Origin: Chelydra serpentina | Lineage: Eukaryota; Chordata; Testudines; Chelydridae | Direction of reading: 5' to 3' | DNA: 64,000 bases | NCBI GenBank assembly: GCA_037349315.1 | Contig: JBAIAC010000018.1 | Span: 1,240,001-1,304,000 of the forward strand | In this document: piece after piece, positions 44,474 to 54,757 of the stretch | How the letters are laid out: each line of letters opens with the position of its first letter | How positions within the stretch are numbered: position 1 is the stretch's first letter | Notes under the pieces: generated by a model | What the model was told of the DNA's origin: nothing | The model's input: the letters and a program-made list of their open reading frames with translations, nothing else | Databases searched by the model: none | Position numbers and translations under genes: made by a program

Positions 44474-44545
44474 TGTATGTTCAGTGCCTAGCACAATGGG
44501 CCTCTGATTCAAGTTGAGACCTGTAGGCATTACTGGAATACAACA

Positions 44546-45017
44546 AGGGAAGGAAGAGTTGCTTTTATGCCAGGGCTTCTTGTAGTTCATTTAAAGGAAC
44601 TTCCTTTGCTTCTCTTCAAAAATATCGTTGATATATTTTGATTAAAACAAAGTACCTGACATTCTGATACATACATTAGTGCAGGCAAACATGTTCATAA
44701 GGTTTAGTTGACCTCTTTTTGTATAACTTACTATACTATTTGAGATGAAACTAGTGTTTCTGTAGAAGAAAAGGAAATAATTGGTAATTTTCTTATTGGA
44801 TAGAATTACACGGCAATAGTAGCATGACAATACTGAAGCTCAATCAAATTATAGTAATCAAGAATCTTATTTTTCTTCCAAGAAATGGAGCACCAACATT
44901 TTTTAAGGCTACTTACTGCTCCTTGATCATCTCTGTTTATAATTATTGCTGAATGGGAAATCTTCAGAGAATACATTCTTCCTCATCTGTTCTAAGAGCT
45001 CATTGCTTGTGATCAAA
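44546..45017. other. Intronic sequence, nothing recognised
   Basis: No exon or transposon end seen. Confidence 0.4.
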
Positions 45018-45145
45018 GGGCCTGATTCGAAAACCAATTAAAGGAACTAAGTGAAATTCTGACCTCATTGAAGTCAATGGAAGTTTTGCCATTGACTTCA
45101 ATAGAATCAGGAATTCACTCACTCAGTGGGCATTGGATCAGGCCC
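45018..45145 (+). mobile_element. Chompy-like MITE, nested pair
   Basis: Outer arms GGGCCTGATTCGAAAACC and CATTGGATCAGGCCC enclose an inner foldback: GTGAAATTCTGACC, CATTGAAGTCAATGGAAG, CCATTGACTTCAATAG and AGGAATTCAC (about 45051-45117). One copy of the family appears to have inserted in another. Confidence 0.75.
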
Positions 45146-46473
45146 TAAATTTGGGCTTTAAAGTTGTTGGGGAGGAAGCAGTGTGGAAGACCTGTCTGAC
45201 ACATGGTTTAATTTTGTTGCAGGAAAATTGTTAGAGGTTTTTGAAGTTTTCTGTTGTGTTTTGTTTTTTGAAATATCGCTAGGCAGGGGAAAGTATTACG
45301 TTCAAGGGAAGCACAGTTTTATACATGGCTATTAATGTAGTTGTCATTTGTGAACATCAGAATATATAATTTCATTCTACTGAGAATTGTAAAAAAGGAA
45401 ACGTTCTAATTTTCTTAGCAATGCCATGCTGTCTTCTGCAAATTAACTCCTGATCTCTTCTGTTTGTTTAAAGAGCCACTGTCACACTCTAACCAGTTTT
45501 AAAATTATATATTTTTATCAAGCTCTCTTAAGCTGTTCTGTACTTATCTACTTTGTGTGCCTAACCCTGTGGTTTATAATGTGAGTCAACAGAAACCATC
45601 ATGAAGACACCCAGTCTCTTCCTGCTCTTGCCTTATCCATGCAGATATACCACAATCTGTTGTTTGTGATAATAGAGGAACAGGAGATGGAGAGGACTGT
45701 TCTGTTTCACTTAGAAGAAGCTGAATTTGTGCAATAGGCCCATTTGAGACCTGATCACATTAGGTTATTCTTGTTGAATTCTCCAGAGGTTATCTAGTTC
45801 ACAAGCGCACATGCTCATGTCTGGGAAAATTCTTCCTCTAGCTGAGAATTTGGTGTTTGTTTTATCCTTTCACATGTGTACCATACTCACCTTAGTTATG
45901 CCTCTAATCCCATTTCTGCTGTATGATATTCATATTCAAGTAATTGTCCATGCTTCCCCCTCCCCCTTCCATCTCTTGGAAGGAATTGCAATAGAGCCTC
46001 CTGTTCCTAGCTCACATGCGGGGCAGGGAGAGGGGCTTAGACCACTATGATCATGGCGCACATGCAAAAGGGGAGAATGTTGGAACTCTTTTCTCCTAGA
46101 CTGCCTCCCACTAACCCCCATGTCCCCTTCCCAGTGTACAGAATATGTGCTGCACAATCTTACTTGGACGCCTATGGCACATTTCTAATATGGTGTATTT
46201 GTAATCTTCTAGCTCTCGCTCTCTCTGAAGAATACAGCAAAATCGGTGTGGGGCTATTCCCTGCTTGAAAAGCTTTATTAAATGTTACACAATAGCATAT
46301 TGCAAAATATTAGTCTGCTTTATTTGATGCCTTTTCAGTGAATTTGAATTTGAAAGGAAGAAGCTACATATGTCCCCTTTGTTTTCCTGCCTTACAATTT
46401 GTGATACTATTTCATTTGCTTACCTAGGTCCAGAGTATTAGATTAATCTTTTTAAGAGCATTCTGAGAAAAAT
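45146..46473. other. Intronic sequence, no gene seen
   Basis: Frames of 73-79 codons around 45811-46268 carry no motif and lack splice signals. No transposon recognised. Confidence 0.4.
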
Positions 46474-46570
46474 GGTCCAATGGTTAAGGCACTACTCAAG
46501 TCTTCTGAGACCTGAGGTCAAGTTCTTGCTATACCACAGACTTCCTGTGTGACCTCGGGCAGTTCACTTA

Positions 46571-46855
46571 GGCTATGTCTGCACTACCGCGGTAAGTCGA
46601 TCTACGCTACGCAACTCCAGCTATGTGAATAATGTAGCTGGAGTCCACGTACCTTAGGTCAATTTCCCACGGGGTCTACACTGCTGGGGATCAATGGGGA
46701 TCAACTTACCTTACTGTTCTTGTCAGGGGTAGAGTACAGGGGTCGACTGGAGAGCGATTTGCAGTCGATTTGGTGGGTCTTTACTAGACCCGCTAAATCG
46801 ATTGCCAGTGGATGGCTCTCAGAGCATCGATCCTTGCCGTAGTGTGGACTTGCCC
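46571..46855 (+). mobile_element. PIF/Harbinger-type MITE nested in the SINE
   Basis: The left end GGCTATGTCTGCACTACCGC and right end GTAGTGTGGACTTGCCC are inverted repeats with a perfect 3-bp TTA duplication (46568-46570, 46856-46858). It holds an internal AGCTATGTGAATAATGTAGCT foldback-like block and two GTCGA(C/T) motifs. 285 bp, non-coding. Confidence 0.92.
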
Positions 46856-46913
46856 TTAGCTTCTGTGTGCCTCAACTTCCCATCTGTAAAATGGGGACAA
46901 TATTTCTCTAAAT

Positions 46914-47246
46914 CAGTATTTCCCAAACTTGGGTCGCCGCTTGTGCAGGAAAAGCCCCTGGCGCGCCCGGCCGGTTTCCTTACCTGCCGCGTCCGCAGGT
47001 TCGACCGATCGTGGCTCCCACTGGCCGTGGTTCGTTGTGCCCGGCCAATGGGGGCTGCGGGAAGTGGCACGGGCTGAGGGACGTACTGGCCGCCGCTTCC
47101 CACAGCCCCCATTGGCTGGGCACAGCGAACCGCGGCCAGTGGGAGCCGCGATCGGCTGAACCTGTGGACGCGGCAGGTAAACAAACCGTCCGGGCGCGCC
47201 AGGGACTTTCCCTGAACAAGCAGCATCCCAAGTTTGGGAAACATTG
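46914..47246 (+). mobile_element. hAT MITE nested in the SINE
   Basis: The left end CAGTATTTCCCAAACTTGGG and right end CCCAAGTTTGGGAAACATTG are inverted repeats. A perfect 8-bp duplication CTCTAAAT flanks it (46906-46913 and 47247-47254). The interior is a CpG-rich foldback: the GGCTCCCACTGGCC / GGCCAGTGGGAGCC and CAATGGGGGCTGCGGGAAG / CTTCCCACAGCCCCCATTGG pairs. 333 bp. Confidence 0.96.
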
Positions 47247-47340
47247 CTCTAAATCAAAAGGGTGTTGTGAGGATAAATACTTTTTTTTTTTTAAAGTGAG
47301 ATGCTTAGACACTATATAGGGCCATATAAGTATCCGAGAA

Positions 47341-47746
47341 AGAGAATTTATAGTTATCGGACTCTTAGCAGTCAACAAATTTCAAATGCTCACTGTTCTT
47401 TTTGGTAATTCAGTGTCTGTTGTGGCTCACTCTCCCCTCCCCCTCACCCCCCACTTTCACTGTTAGCTATGGCATTTCTTCCCTTCCTTGAATTAAAAAG
47501 AAGCTCAGCTAATATGTGTTTGCAAGTGAGTCTCTGCTGTGATTGCAGCCCTGAACAAACAGTACCATATATTGCTCTGAATATTGTTTGGATACGAACT
47601 GTGATGGTGTAAATGAGATGGGACAGCTGCATGAAGTGGCCCCAGGGGCCACTTTGTAAAATTTTGTGATGTGGAGGCTTTCTACCTGTGGCGCATATAA
47701 ACTGATCAGTAGCATCTAATATTAAGGGGGGAAAAATAAAGATAAG
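47341..47746. other. Intronic sequence, nothing recognised
   Basis: Short spacer between two transposon clusters. No feature seen. Confidence 0.4.
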
Positions 47747-49662
47747 TAAGGCTAAAATTTTGTCACGGATGTTTTTAGTAAAAGTCATGGACAGGTTACA
47801 GGCAATAATGGAAAATTCACGGAAGTCCAGTACCTGTCTCTGACTTTTACTAATAATATCCGTGACAAAATGGGGAGCCTGGGCAGCTGCAGGCAGGCTC
47901 GGAGCTCCACGTTCCCCCTCCGCTGGCGGCTTTGAGCTCTGGGAGTTCCCCATGGCGGCGGAGAGCTCCGGGGTTCCCCCCCTGCTGCCCACGGCTGGTA
48001 GAGAGCTCCGGGGTTCCCCCCCTGCTGCCCGTGGCTGGTAGAGAGCTCCGGGGTTCCCCCCCTGCTGCCCGCGGCTGGTAGAGAGCTCCGGGGTTCCCCC
48101 CCCCCCCGCTGCCCGTTGCTGGTAGAGAGCTCCGGGGTTCCCCCCTGCTGCCCGTTGCTGGTAGAGAGCTCCGGGGTTCCCCCCCTGCTGCCCATTGCTG
48201 GTAGAGAGCTCCGGGGTTCTCCCCCTGCTGCCCGTTGCTGGTAGAGAGCTCCGGGGTTCTCCCCCTGCTGCCCGTTGCTGGTAGAGAGCTCCGGGGTTCC
48301 CCCCCTGCTGCCCGTTGCTGGTAGAGAGCTCCGGGGTTCCCCCCCTGCTGCCCGTTGCTGGTAGAGAGCTCCGGGGTTCCCCCCCTGCTGCCCGTTGCTG
48401 GTAGAGAGCTCCGGGGTTCCCCCCCTGCTGCCCGTTGCTGGTAGAGAGCTCCGGGGTTCCCCCCTGCTGCTCACGGCTGGTAGAGAGCTCCAGGGTTCCC
48501 CTCTGCTGCCCACGGCTGGTAGAAAGCTCCGGGGCTCTCTCCTGCTGCCCACGGCTGGTAAAGAGCTCCGGGGTTACCCCCTGCTGCCCGCAGCTGGTAG
48601 AGAACTTCGGGGTTACCCCCTGCTGCCCACGGCTGGTAGAGAGCTTCAGGGTTACCTCTGCTGCCCGTTGCTGGTAGAGAGCTCCGGGGTTCCCCCCTGC
48701 TGCTCACAGCTGGTAGAGAGCTCCAGGGTTCCCCCCTGCTGCCCACGGCTGGTAGAAAGCTCCGGGGCTCTCTCCTGCTGCCCGCGGCTTGTAGAGAGCT
48801 TCGGGGTTACCCCCTGCTGCCCGTGGCTGGTAGAGAGCTCCGGGGTTCCCCTCTGCTTCCTGCGGCTGGTAGAGAGCACCAGGGTTCTCTCCTACTGCCC
48901 GCGGCTTGTAGAGAGCTTCAGGGTTACCCCCTGCTGCCTGTGGCTGGTAGAGAGCTTTGGGGTTACGCCTGCTGCCCATGGCTGGTAGAGATCTCTGGGG
49001 TTCCCCCCTGCTGCCCGCAGCTGGTAGAGAGCTTCGGGTTACCCCTGCTGCCCACGGCTGGTAGAGAGCTCCGGGGTTCCCCCCTGCTGCTCGTGGCTGG
49101 TAGAGCGCTTCAGGGTTACCCCTGCTGCCCGCAAGTGATAGAGAGCTCCGGGGTTCCCCCCTGCTGCCCACGGCTGGTAGAGCGCTTCAGGGTTACCCCT
49201 GCTGCCCGCAAGTGATAGAGAGCTCCTGGGTTCCCCCCTGCTGCCCGCAGCTGGTAGAGAACTTCGGGGTTACCCCCTGCTGCCCACGGCTGGTAGAGAG
49301 CTTCAGGGTTACCCCTGCTGCCCGCGGCTGGTAGAGAGCTCCGGGGTTCCCCCCTGCTGCCCGCGGCTGGTAGAGAGCTCCGGGGTTCCCCCCTGCTGCC
49401 CACGGCTGGTAGAGAGCTCCGGGGGGTCCCCACGGCTGGCAGGGAGTGGTGAGGGGATCCCCTCTTCTGCCCGTGGCAGCCGGAAGTGGCAGGGTTCCCC
49501 CTGCCATCCGCAATGGCTGGGAGCTTCGGCGGGGGTTCCTCACAGCTCCCTGCCTCCGCAGGCGGCAGGGGACCGTGCAGCTCCCAGTCCGTGCTGGCTG
49601 AAATCATGGAGCTCTTTGGAAGTCACAGACTCCGTGACCTCTGTGACTAAATCACAGCCTTA
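47747..49662 (+). mobile_element. hAT-type element carrying a minisatellite
   Basis: The left end TAAGGCTAAAATTTTGTCAC pairs with the right end GTGACTAAATCACAGCCTTA. The 8-bp duplication AAGATAAG (47739-47746) / AAGATAAT (49663-49670) matches at 7 of 8. Near the left end GTTTTTAGTAAAAGTCATGG and CTGACTTTTACTAATAATAT form a foldback, as in other copies of this turtle family as I recall it. The interior is almost entirely the tandem repeat at 47955-49440. 1.9 kb, no transposase. Confidence 0.87.
47955..49440. repeat. GC-rich minisatellite, ~38 copies of a 38-40 bp unit
   Basis: The unit reads GAGAGCTCCGGGGTTCCCCC, then CCTGCTGCCCGTTGCTGGTA. About 38 units were counted by their AGAGCTCC/AGAGCTTC starts. 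Units from 48124 to 48443 are nearly identical 39-40-mers; later ones vary (CTTC versus CTCC, GTTACC versus GTTCCC). Blocks of several units are themselves repeated (about 48451-48560 and 48690-48790; 49103-49141 and 49180-49218). Both strands have long open frames because 39 is divisible by 3. Confidence 0.96.
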
Positions 49663-49670
49663 AAGATAAT

Positions 49671-50362
49671 TGATAGGTTTGAAACCCATTACCATAACCA
49701 CTGATAGCTGTTCAGTAAAATATTAAGGCCAACATTTATCTGCACTTACACAAGTCTGAAAATTGTTGTACATGCAATCTGTGTATGAGTATAAAGAATT
49801 AACTGACTATATTAGAAGACTCCAGGGCAGCTGATATTTGTCACAATCTAAAATATTACTAAAATTACTTATTTATGAAAATATCTATTGACCCTTCAAG
49901 GATGGTTTTAATCTAAGCCTTTTAAGGTTTAACCTAAGGTGTAACCTAAGATTTTAATCTATTTTTGTGAGTTATAATTGGATGGGATTCAAAATGTTCT
50001 GTTGACAGTAAGAATAACCAGCTGCTAATTCAAGGTTATCAGTTGGCATTTCAGAAAGGGAAGTGCTAATGGTTTGACAGTAATTCTGACACCAACCAAC
50101 TGGGGTTTTATTGAAATTCAGGTAATTGTGGACCAGCTGTGAAATCCAGCTCAGAAACCTAGTAAATACAAAAAGAATAGAATCATAAAAATAAATATCT
50201 CCAGGTGCTAGATTCTGCTGTGCCTCTCACCCCCCACAATGTAAGCAATGTGGTTTCAGGGTAGCAGTTACATTAATCATCTTCTGGGCAAACAGATTGT
50301 TGCAGAAATATTGATTAGCTGTGTATGGTAAATAGCCAGTTGGAGTGTTTAGTATGCTTTAC
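49671..50362. other. Intronic sequence, nothing recognised
   Basis: AT-rich sequence with TTAAGGTTTAACCTAAGG near 49922, followed by TGTAACCTAAG. No gene or transposon seen. Confidence 0.4.
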
Positions 50363-50681
50363 CAGGGCCGGCTCCAGGCACCAGCTTGCCAAGCTGGTGC
50401 TTGGGGCGGCAGGTGAGAAGGGGGCGGCAGTCCGAGTCCCGCGGCAGCAATTCGGCGGCAGGTCCGCTCTTCCTGCCGCTGAATTGCCGCCGCGGGACTC
50501 GGACTGCCGCCCCAGTCTCGCCTGCCGCGGCGGCAAAAGGGCGCCAGATCCGCCGCTGTCCCCTTGCCGCTCCGGAATGGGACTGCCTGCATCGGGGGCG
50601 GTGCCCCGCTACGTCCGCCTGCGTCGGGGCGTGGCGCCGCCACCCCTGCTTGGGGCGGCAGAATTGTAAGAGCCGCCCCTG
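50363..50681 (-). mobile_element. hAT MITE, same family as 43584-43880 but inverted
   Basis: The + strand begins CAGGGCCGGCTCCAGGC and ends GTAAGAGCCGCCCCTG. A perfect 8-bp duplication TGCTTTAC flanks it (50355-50362 and 50682-50689). Next to the start is the foldback CACCAGCTTGCCAAGCTGGTG. Perfect duplications at this copy and at 43584 suggest recent insertions. Confidence 0.95.
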
Positions 50682-50811
50682 TGCTTTACATAATTGAAAT
50701 CAAGTAATGGTGTTAATATTTGGCATGTATGTAATGCCTTTCATCTCAAAGGATCCCAAAACACTGCAGAATACGTAGTGCATACACAATGGGAGAAATG
50801 CAAGAAGGATT

Positions 50812-50918
50812 ATTGCAGGAGTGGGTGGGTGAGATTATGCAGCCTGCATTGAGCAGGAGATCAGACTAGATGATCATAATGGTCCCTTCTGACCTTAAAG
50901 TGTATGAGTCTATGAGAT
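50812..50918 (+). mobile_element. CR1 LINE 3' end fragment
   Basis: GGAGTGGGTGGGTGAGATTA, then ATCAGACTAGATGATCATAA and CTTCTGACCTTAAAGTG, ending TATGAGTCTATGAG. It is the same subfamily as 3745-4388 (shared GAGTGGGTGGGTGAGATT), but only ~107 bp remain. Confidence 0.92.
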
Positions 50919-51228
50919 AGCGAAATGGCACACAAAGTACATTGTACAAGAAAGGGGAGAGGAGGAAATTTGGCCAAGTTTCCCAGAAGAAACCCCCCTC
51001 TCTCTTTCTGCTAAAAGCCTGCATAGTGAATACATTTAAAAAGTTGATTCTGGTTCTAGACAGATCACTCACTCTGACATTAATCCCTGTTCCAAGGATA
51101 GGGAACATCACTAAAGCTGGTATGAATTTAGTGTGTATACAACTGCACATTTGTGACAGAATTCCTTATGCACACACACATAACTGGTATGTGCTTGTGC
51201 CTGACCAGTTAGGCACTCAGCTAGAGAT
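50919..51228. other. Intronic sequence, nothing recognised
   Basis: The 162-codon + frame from 50942 is a chance frame that reads into the MITE at 51229. Confidence 0.4.
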
Positions 51229-51447
51229 CAGTAGCGTAGCCAGGGGGGGAACAGGGGGGAGTGGCCGCTCCCCCACTGAGCAGAAGCGGCGCCTTTTTTG
51301 TGCTCTGACACATTTTGCTCCTGCGCTGCAGCCGGAGCGGAGCAATTTTTTTTGCTCCCAGCGCCTTTTTTGCTCCCGACGCTTTTTGCTCCTGGTGCCT
51401 TTTTTTAGCTCTGCTCCCCCTGTGCTCTAAACCTGGCTACGCCACTG
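51229..51447 (+). mobile_element. hAT MITE with CAGTRGCGTAGCCAGG ends
   Basis: The left end CAGTAGCGTAGCCAGG and right end CCTGGCTACGCCACTG are inverted repeats. The 8-bp duplication is CTAGAGAT / CTGGAGAT (51221-51228, 51448-51455), 7 of 8. Inside, GCGCCTTTTTTGCTCC-like units repeat about four times (51285-51410). Confidence 0.92.
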
Positions 51448-51711
51448 CTGGAGATGTGTGTTGTATGTAAAGGCCTGGTTTGTATGAGCATAAACAAATG
51501 GTGTGTGGAAATATATGCACTGAACTTCATAAATTTAGCTCTCCCTGACCATAAAAAATAGATATCTCCTTTAAAACATCTGAATGACATTAACAGTATA
51601 AAATGTATCAACTCAGTTTATCTACTTTTGAAGAGTAAAGGTCTGAATTGACACCAGCATGATTTTAACTCATGGCTCCAGAGAGTCTATCCTGATGCCT
51701 AGGCTGCTAAA

Positions 51712-52618
51712 TAGGGTTGTCAGGTGTCTGGTTTTCAACTGAGCCGTTAAAAGCCCGGGCAGTGGGGCTGCAGGCTTAAGGCAGGCTAGTCCCTGCCTGT
51801 CCTGGCACCGCACTGTGCCCCAGAAGCAGCCAGCAGGTCTGGGTCCTAGCCTAGGCAGTGGGGCCAGGTTCTGCACGCTGCCCAAGCTCCGGCTCAGCAC
51901 TCCCATTGGCTGGGAAACGCGACAGTTGGGAGCTGAGGTGGTGGGACCTGCAGGAGAGAACAGTGAGCGAAGTCTCCTGCCTCCCCCGCCCCCCCGCCTA
52001 GGAGCCAGACCTGCTGGCTGCTTCCGGGGCACAGCGCGGTGCCAGGACAGACAGAGAGCCTGCTGTAGCCCTGCTGCACTGCTGACCAGGAGCCATGCTC
52101 AATCTCCTGCCCCAGCCCTGAGGCCCCCTGCAATCCTGGAGCCCCCTCTTCCATCCCGAACCCCTCATCCCCAGCCCCACCCTAGAGCCAGCACCTAGAG
52201 CCCATACTCCCTCCCACATCCCAACCCCCTGCCTCAACCTGCAGCCCCCTCCCACATTCCAAATCCCTCAGCCCCACCACTGAGCCTGCAGCCCCCTCCT
52301 ACACCCCAAACCCCTCATCCCCAGCCTGCACCCCCAGCCAGTACCCTCACTCCCTCCCGCACCTCAACTCCCTGCCACAGCCCAGAGCCCCCTCTCACAC
52401 GCTGAACCCCTCATTTCTGTCCCCACCCCAGAACCCGCATCCCCAGTTAGAGCCCTCACCCCCTCCCGCACACCAACTCCCTGCCCCAGCCCAGTGAAAG
52501 TGAGAGAGGGTAGGGGAGAGGGAGCTGATGAGGGATGGGAAATGTAGTGAGCAGGGGGTGGGGCCTTGGGGAAGAGGTGGGTGTTCAGTTTTGTGGGATT
52601 AGAAATCTGGCAACCCTA
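51712..52618 (+). mobile_element. hAT-type element, 0.9 kb, with C-rich degenerate repeats
   Basis: The left end TAGGGTTGTCAGGTGTCTGG and right end AGAAATCTGGCAACCCTA are inverted repeats. The 8-bp duplication is CTGCTAAA / CAGCTAAA (51704-51711, 52619-52626), 7 of 8. From about 52100 to 52490 it holds degenerate units of about 50-60 bp with CAGCCCCCTCCCACA and CCCCTCATCCCCAGCC. No transposase. Confidence 0.88.
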
Positions 52619-52907
52619 CAGCTAAACCATCCACCCTGATTCGTTAAATACTAATTAAAGAAAACAGAAGCTATCCCCTATCCTTGGAATAGGGATTACT
52701 GTTAGAATGGATGATAGCTCTGGAACCAGAATGAACTCTCTTAAATGCACTCACGATGCACCACTGTTGTTAGTGTTACAATGATCATGAGGAAACTACT
52801 TGATTCTGCTGTTTTAACAATGTGTTATGTGACTGAATGAATTCTGGAAGAGCTACATTCAGTGCCCTTTGGCTGCTGAATAGTGTCTGACTGTGCATCT
52901 TGGCTCC

Positions 52908-53570
52908 CTGTGATGGGGTGTTTATCCGAAACTGGTTGCAAAAGGGTTAATAGGGGCCTGAGCTGAGGCCAGTTAACCTGCTTTGGTGCACCTGGAGGGT
53001 GGGCCAGGACTAATTAGAAATAAAGCCCAGCTGGGGGAAGAGCAGCGTTTGTCTCCATTAAGAGCCCAGTTGGAGAGTGAAGAAGGTAGGAACTAAATGC
53101 TCTTTGGGGATGAGCCTGAAAAGAAGGCTGTGAGGGAGAAAGAAAAGGAGACGGGTATCTCTAGGGGTGAACTGGAAATCCGATAGAGATGGGGGGACCT
53201 AATAAACTGGAGCCTGCTGGAAAACCCTGAGTAAGGGGAAGGGTGTGTCAGCCCCTGGATTGGGAATTCAGTAAACCAGGGAAGAGGAGTAGAAGAGGTA
53301 TGGCTATATCAAGGTGACTGTTTGCTAAACTCAGCTGGATGTGAGGTTTGGTTCATCTACCTTTTTTTGTTGGATTTGGATAAAGGACTCTGTGTCCCCA
53401 GATTGATCTGGCTGGAGGACCAGGATGTTGCTACAGTCAGGGTAGGCTGAAAAATGGTGGTTGAAACAAAGGCAAAAGGCACTGCAATGCTCCATCCAGT
53501 CAAGAGATGGGGGGTAGCAAGTTAGCTACACTCTCCACCAAAGGTATCACAGGCAGCATTGTGCTGAGCT
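52908..53570 (+). mobile_element. Possible LTR-type repeat
   Basis: TGTGATGGGGTGTTTATCC at the start, AATTAGAAATAAAGCCCAGC near 53010 and CTAATAAACTGGAGCC near 53200 echo the LTR-like pieces at 7.9 and 40.4 kb. I recall related sequence in turtle transcripts, but no matching ends, TATA box or target duplication could be fixed. Confidence 0.3.
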
Positions 53571-53685
53571 CAGACATTTAAAATAAGTAAAGGAAATGCA
53601 TACTATCTGAGGCAATTGTGTGTGTGTTCTGCGAGCTTTACTTTAAAAAATGCCAGGATTACCTGGGAAACTGAATGATCGTTTA

Positions 53686-53803
53686 GGCCCCAATTCAGCA
53701 AGGTACTTATGCATGTGCATAAATTTAGGCATTTAAGTGAGTGCTGTTATTTCAGTGGGACAATTTATGTGCTTAAACTTATGTATGTGCCTGGCTAACC
53801 AGG
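53686..53803 (+). mobile_element. Foldback MITE (CAATTCAGCAAGG type)
   Basis: GGCCCCAATTCAGCAAGG at the left; GCATGTGCATAAATTTAGGC, then TTTCAGTGGGAC, then GTGCTTAAACTTATGTATG and GGCTAACCAGGC at the right. It matches the arms of the MITE at 43504-43920, which is interrupted there. Confidence 0.6.
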
Positions 53804-54429
53804 CTTTAGTAAGAAATCCAGAACAGGAACAGTCAGGGTAAAAGAGAGGGCAATCACCAAATAAAATGGCATCTGAGGTGGCCATTGAGACTGAGAGATA
53901 AATGAGAGGAGTTGTGGTGCTGTAGGATTTAACAAATGTTGAAAGCATTGTGGTGGCCTTAAATGATGATGATATACTGGCACTGATGCTATTAAAGCTT
54001 GCTCCTTTAGTTCTTTCTGTCATTCAGTCCTCACTAAAGACTCACAAATTCAGTTCTTAAAAAGGGATTTTAAGCTTTCCCTTCTTTTTAAGCTATTGAT
54101 GTTACAAAATGTTTTGGTCAGCCTCTTCTGCTTTTCCCTTGGTGCTCTTCAAACTACAAATGCATGAGTCAGGAGCTTGACTTCATTAACTGCTACCTAA
54201 GGAGAGATGCCTCTAGCTGATGTTTTAATTCATTTGGCAGTTTGATCAATTCTGGGAGAATTATTATATTTTACTGATGGTCAAAAGTACTAAATTGCTC
54301 ACTAAAATCAAACAGTGGTTTCCTTAAAGTTGAGAAACATTTCATAAAGTACGTTTTTCAAGTGGCAGGGAGTTTTGTCATTGACTTTGTGTATGATGTA
54401 GCTGTGATATATGGTGGCTTTTAGGAAAC
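53804..54429. other. Intronic sequence, nothing recognised
   Basis: A 96-codon minus frame at 53733-54023 overlaps the MITE and has no domain. No gene seen. Confidence 0.4.
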
Positions 54430-54749
54430 TAGGGTGACCAGATGAGAAGACCCGAAAATCGGGACTTCCCACCAAAAACAAAAACGGAAGAGGCTCAAAG
54501 TTGTTGAGCAAAAAAAAAAAGGATCTGCCTCCGGAATCCTCTGGGCACTCCCGATTGCTTCTCTCTGGGGCTTCTCTCCAGGGCCGCCGGAAACGGAAGA
54601 GCCTCCACCGGAAGCTGTGGAGCAAAAAAAACCAACAAAAAACTGAAAATCAGGACAAAAGGCGACCCAACCGACCATCGGTCGGGACGTGGGACACATG
54701 CTCAAAAATCGGGACGGTCCCGATTCTATCGGGACGTCTGGTCACCCTA
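54430..54749 (+). mobile_element. hAT MITE with TAGGGTGACCAGA ends
   Basis: The left end TAGGGTGACCAGATG and right end CGTCTGGTCACCCTA are inverted repeats. A perfect 8-bp duplication TAGGAAAC flanks it (54422-54429 and 54750-54757). AAAATCGGGAC and GTCCCGAT repeats occur at both ends. Inside, ACGGAAGAGGCTC / GCGGAAACGGAAGAGCCTCC-like halves and two poly-A runs suggest an internal tandem or inverted duplication. Confidence 0.95.
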
Positions 54750-54757
54750 TAGGAAAC

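Larger units (their letters stand above)
43262..44545 (+). mobile_element. MIR-type SINE split by nested DNA transposons
   Basis: Head: GTATTGTGGCTATGAGTCTG and GGGACTTGGGAGACTAAGAC (43269-43320). Body: CTTATCTTAAAAATGGGGAT (43452). Tail: GTAGGTTGTGAGCTCATAGG and GGGCAGGGACTGTGTCTTAC (43921-43960), then GTGCCTAGCACAATGGGCCT (44486) and GCATTACTGGAATACAAC. Inserted between these parts are elements at 43362-43433, 43504-43920 (itself split by 43584-43880) and about 43965-44473. A SINE of roughly 300-350 bp is spread over 1.28 kb. Confidence 0.75.
46474..47340 (+). mobile_element. MIR-type SINE with two nested DNA transposons
   Basis: Head: TCCAATGGTTAAGGCACTAC and CTGAGACCTGAGGTC. Core: GTGTGACCTCGGGCAGTTCA to 46570. 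Body after the first insertion: CCTCAACTTCCCATCTGTAA and AATGGGGACAATATT to 46913. After the second: GTGTTGTGAGGATAAATAC and GATGCTTAGACACTATATAG to about 47320. The parts are collinear with a single SINE about 260 bp long. Confidence 0.87.

Noticed and set aside
47785..48988. Open frames of 255 codons (minus) and 197 codons (plus)
   Set aside because: Both are translations of the 39-bp minisatellite; frame openness follows from the unit length being a multiple of 3. No start context or domain.
47955..49440. CRISPR-like regular repeat array
   Set aside because: The repeats are contiguous 38-40 bp units without unique spacers, in a vertebrate transposon.
50942..51430. 162-codon + strand frame
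   Set aside because: It reads through CR1-adjacent unique DNA straight into the MITE at 51229 and has no domain.
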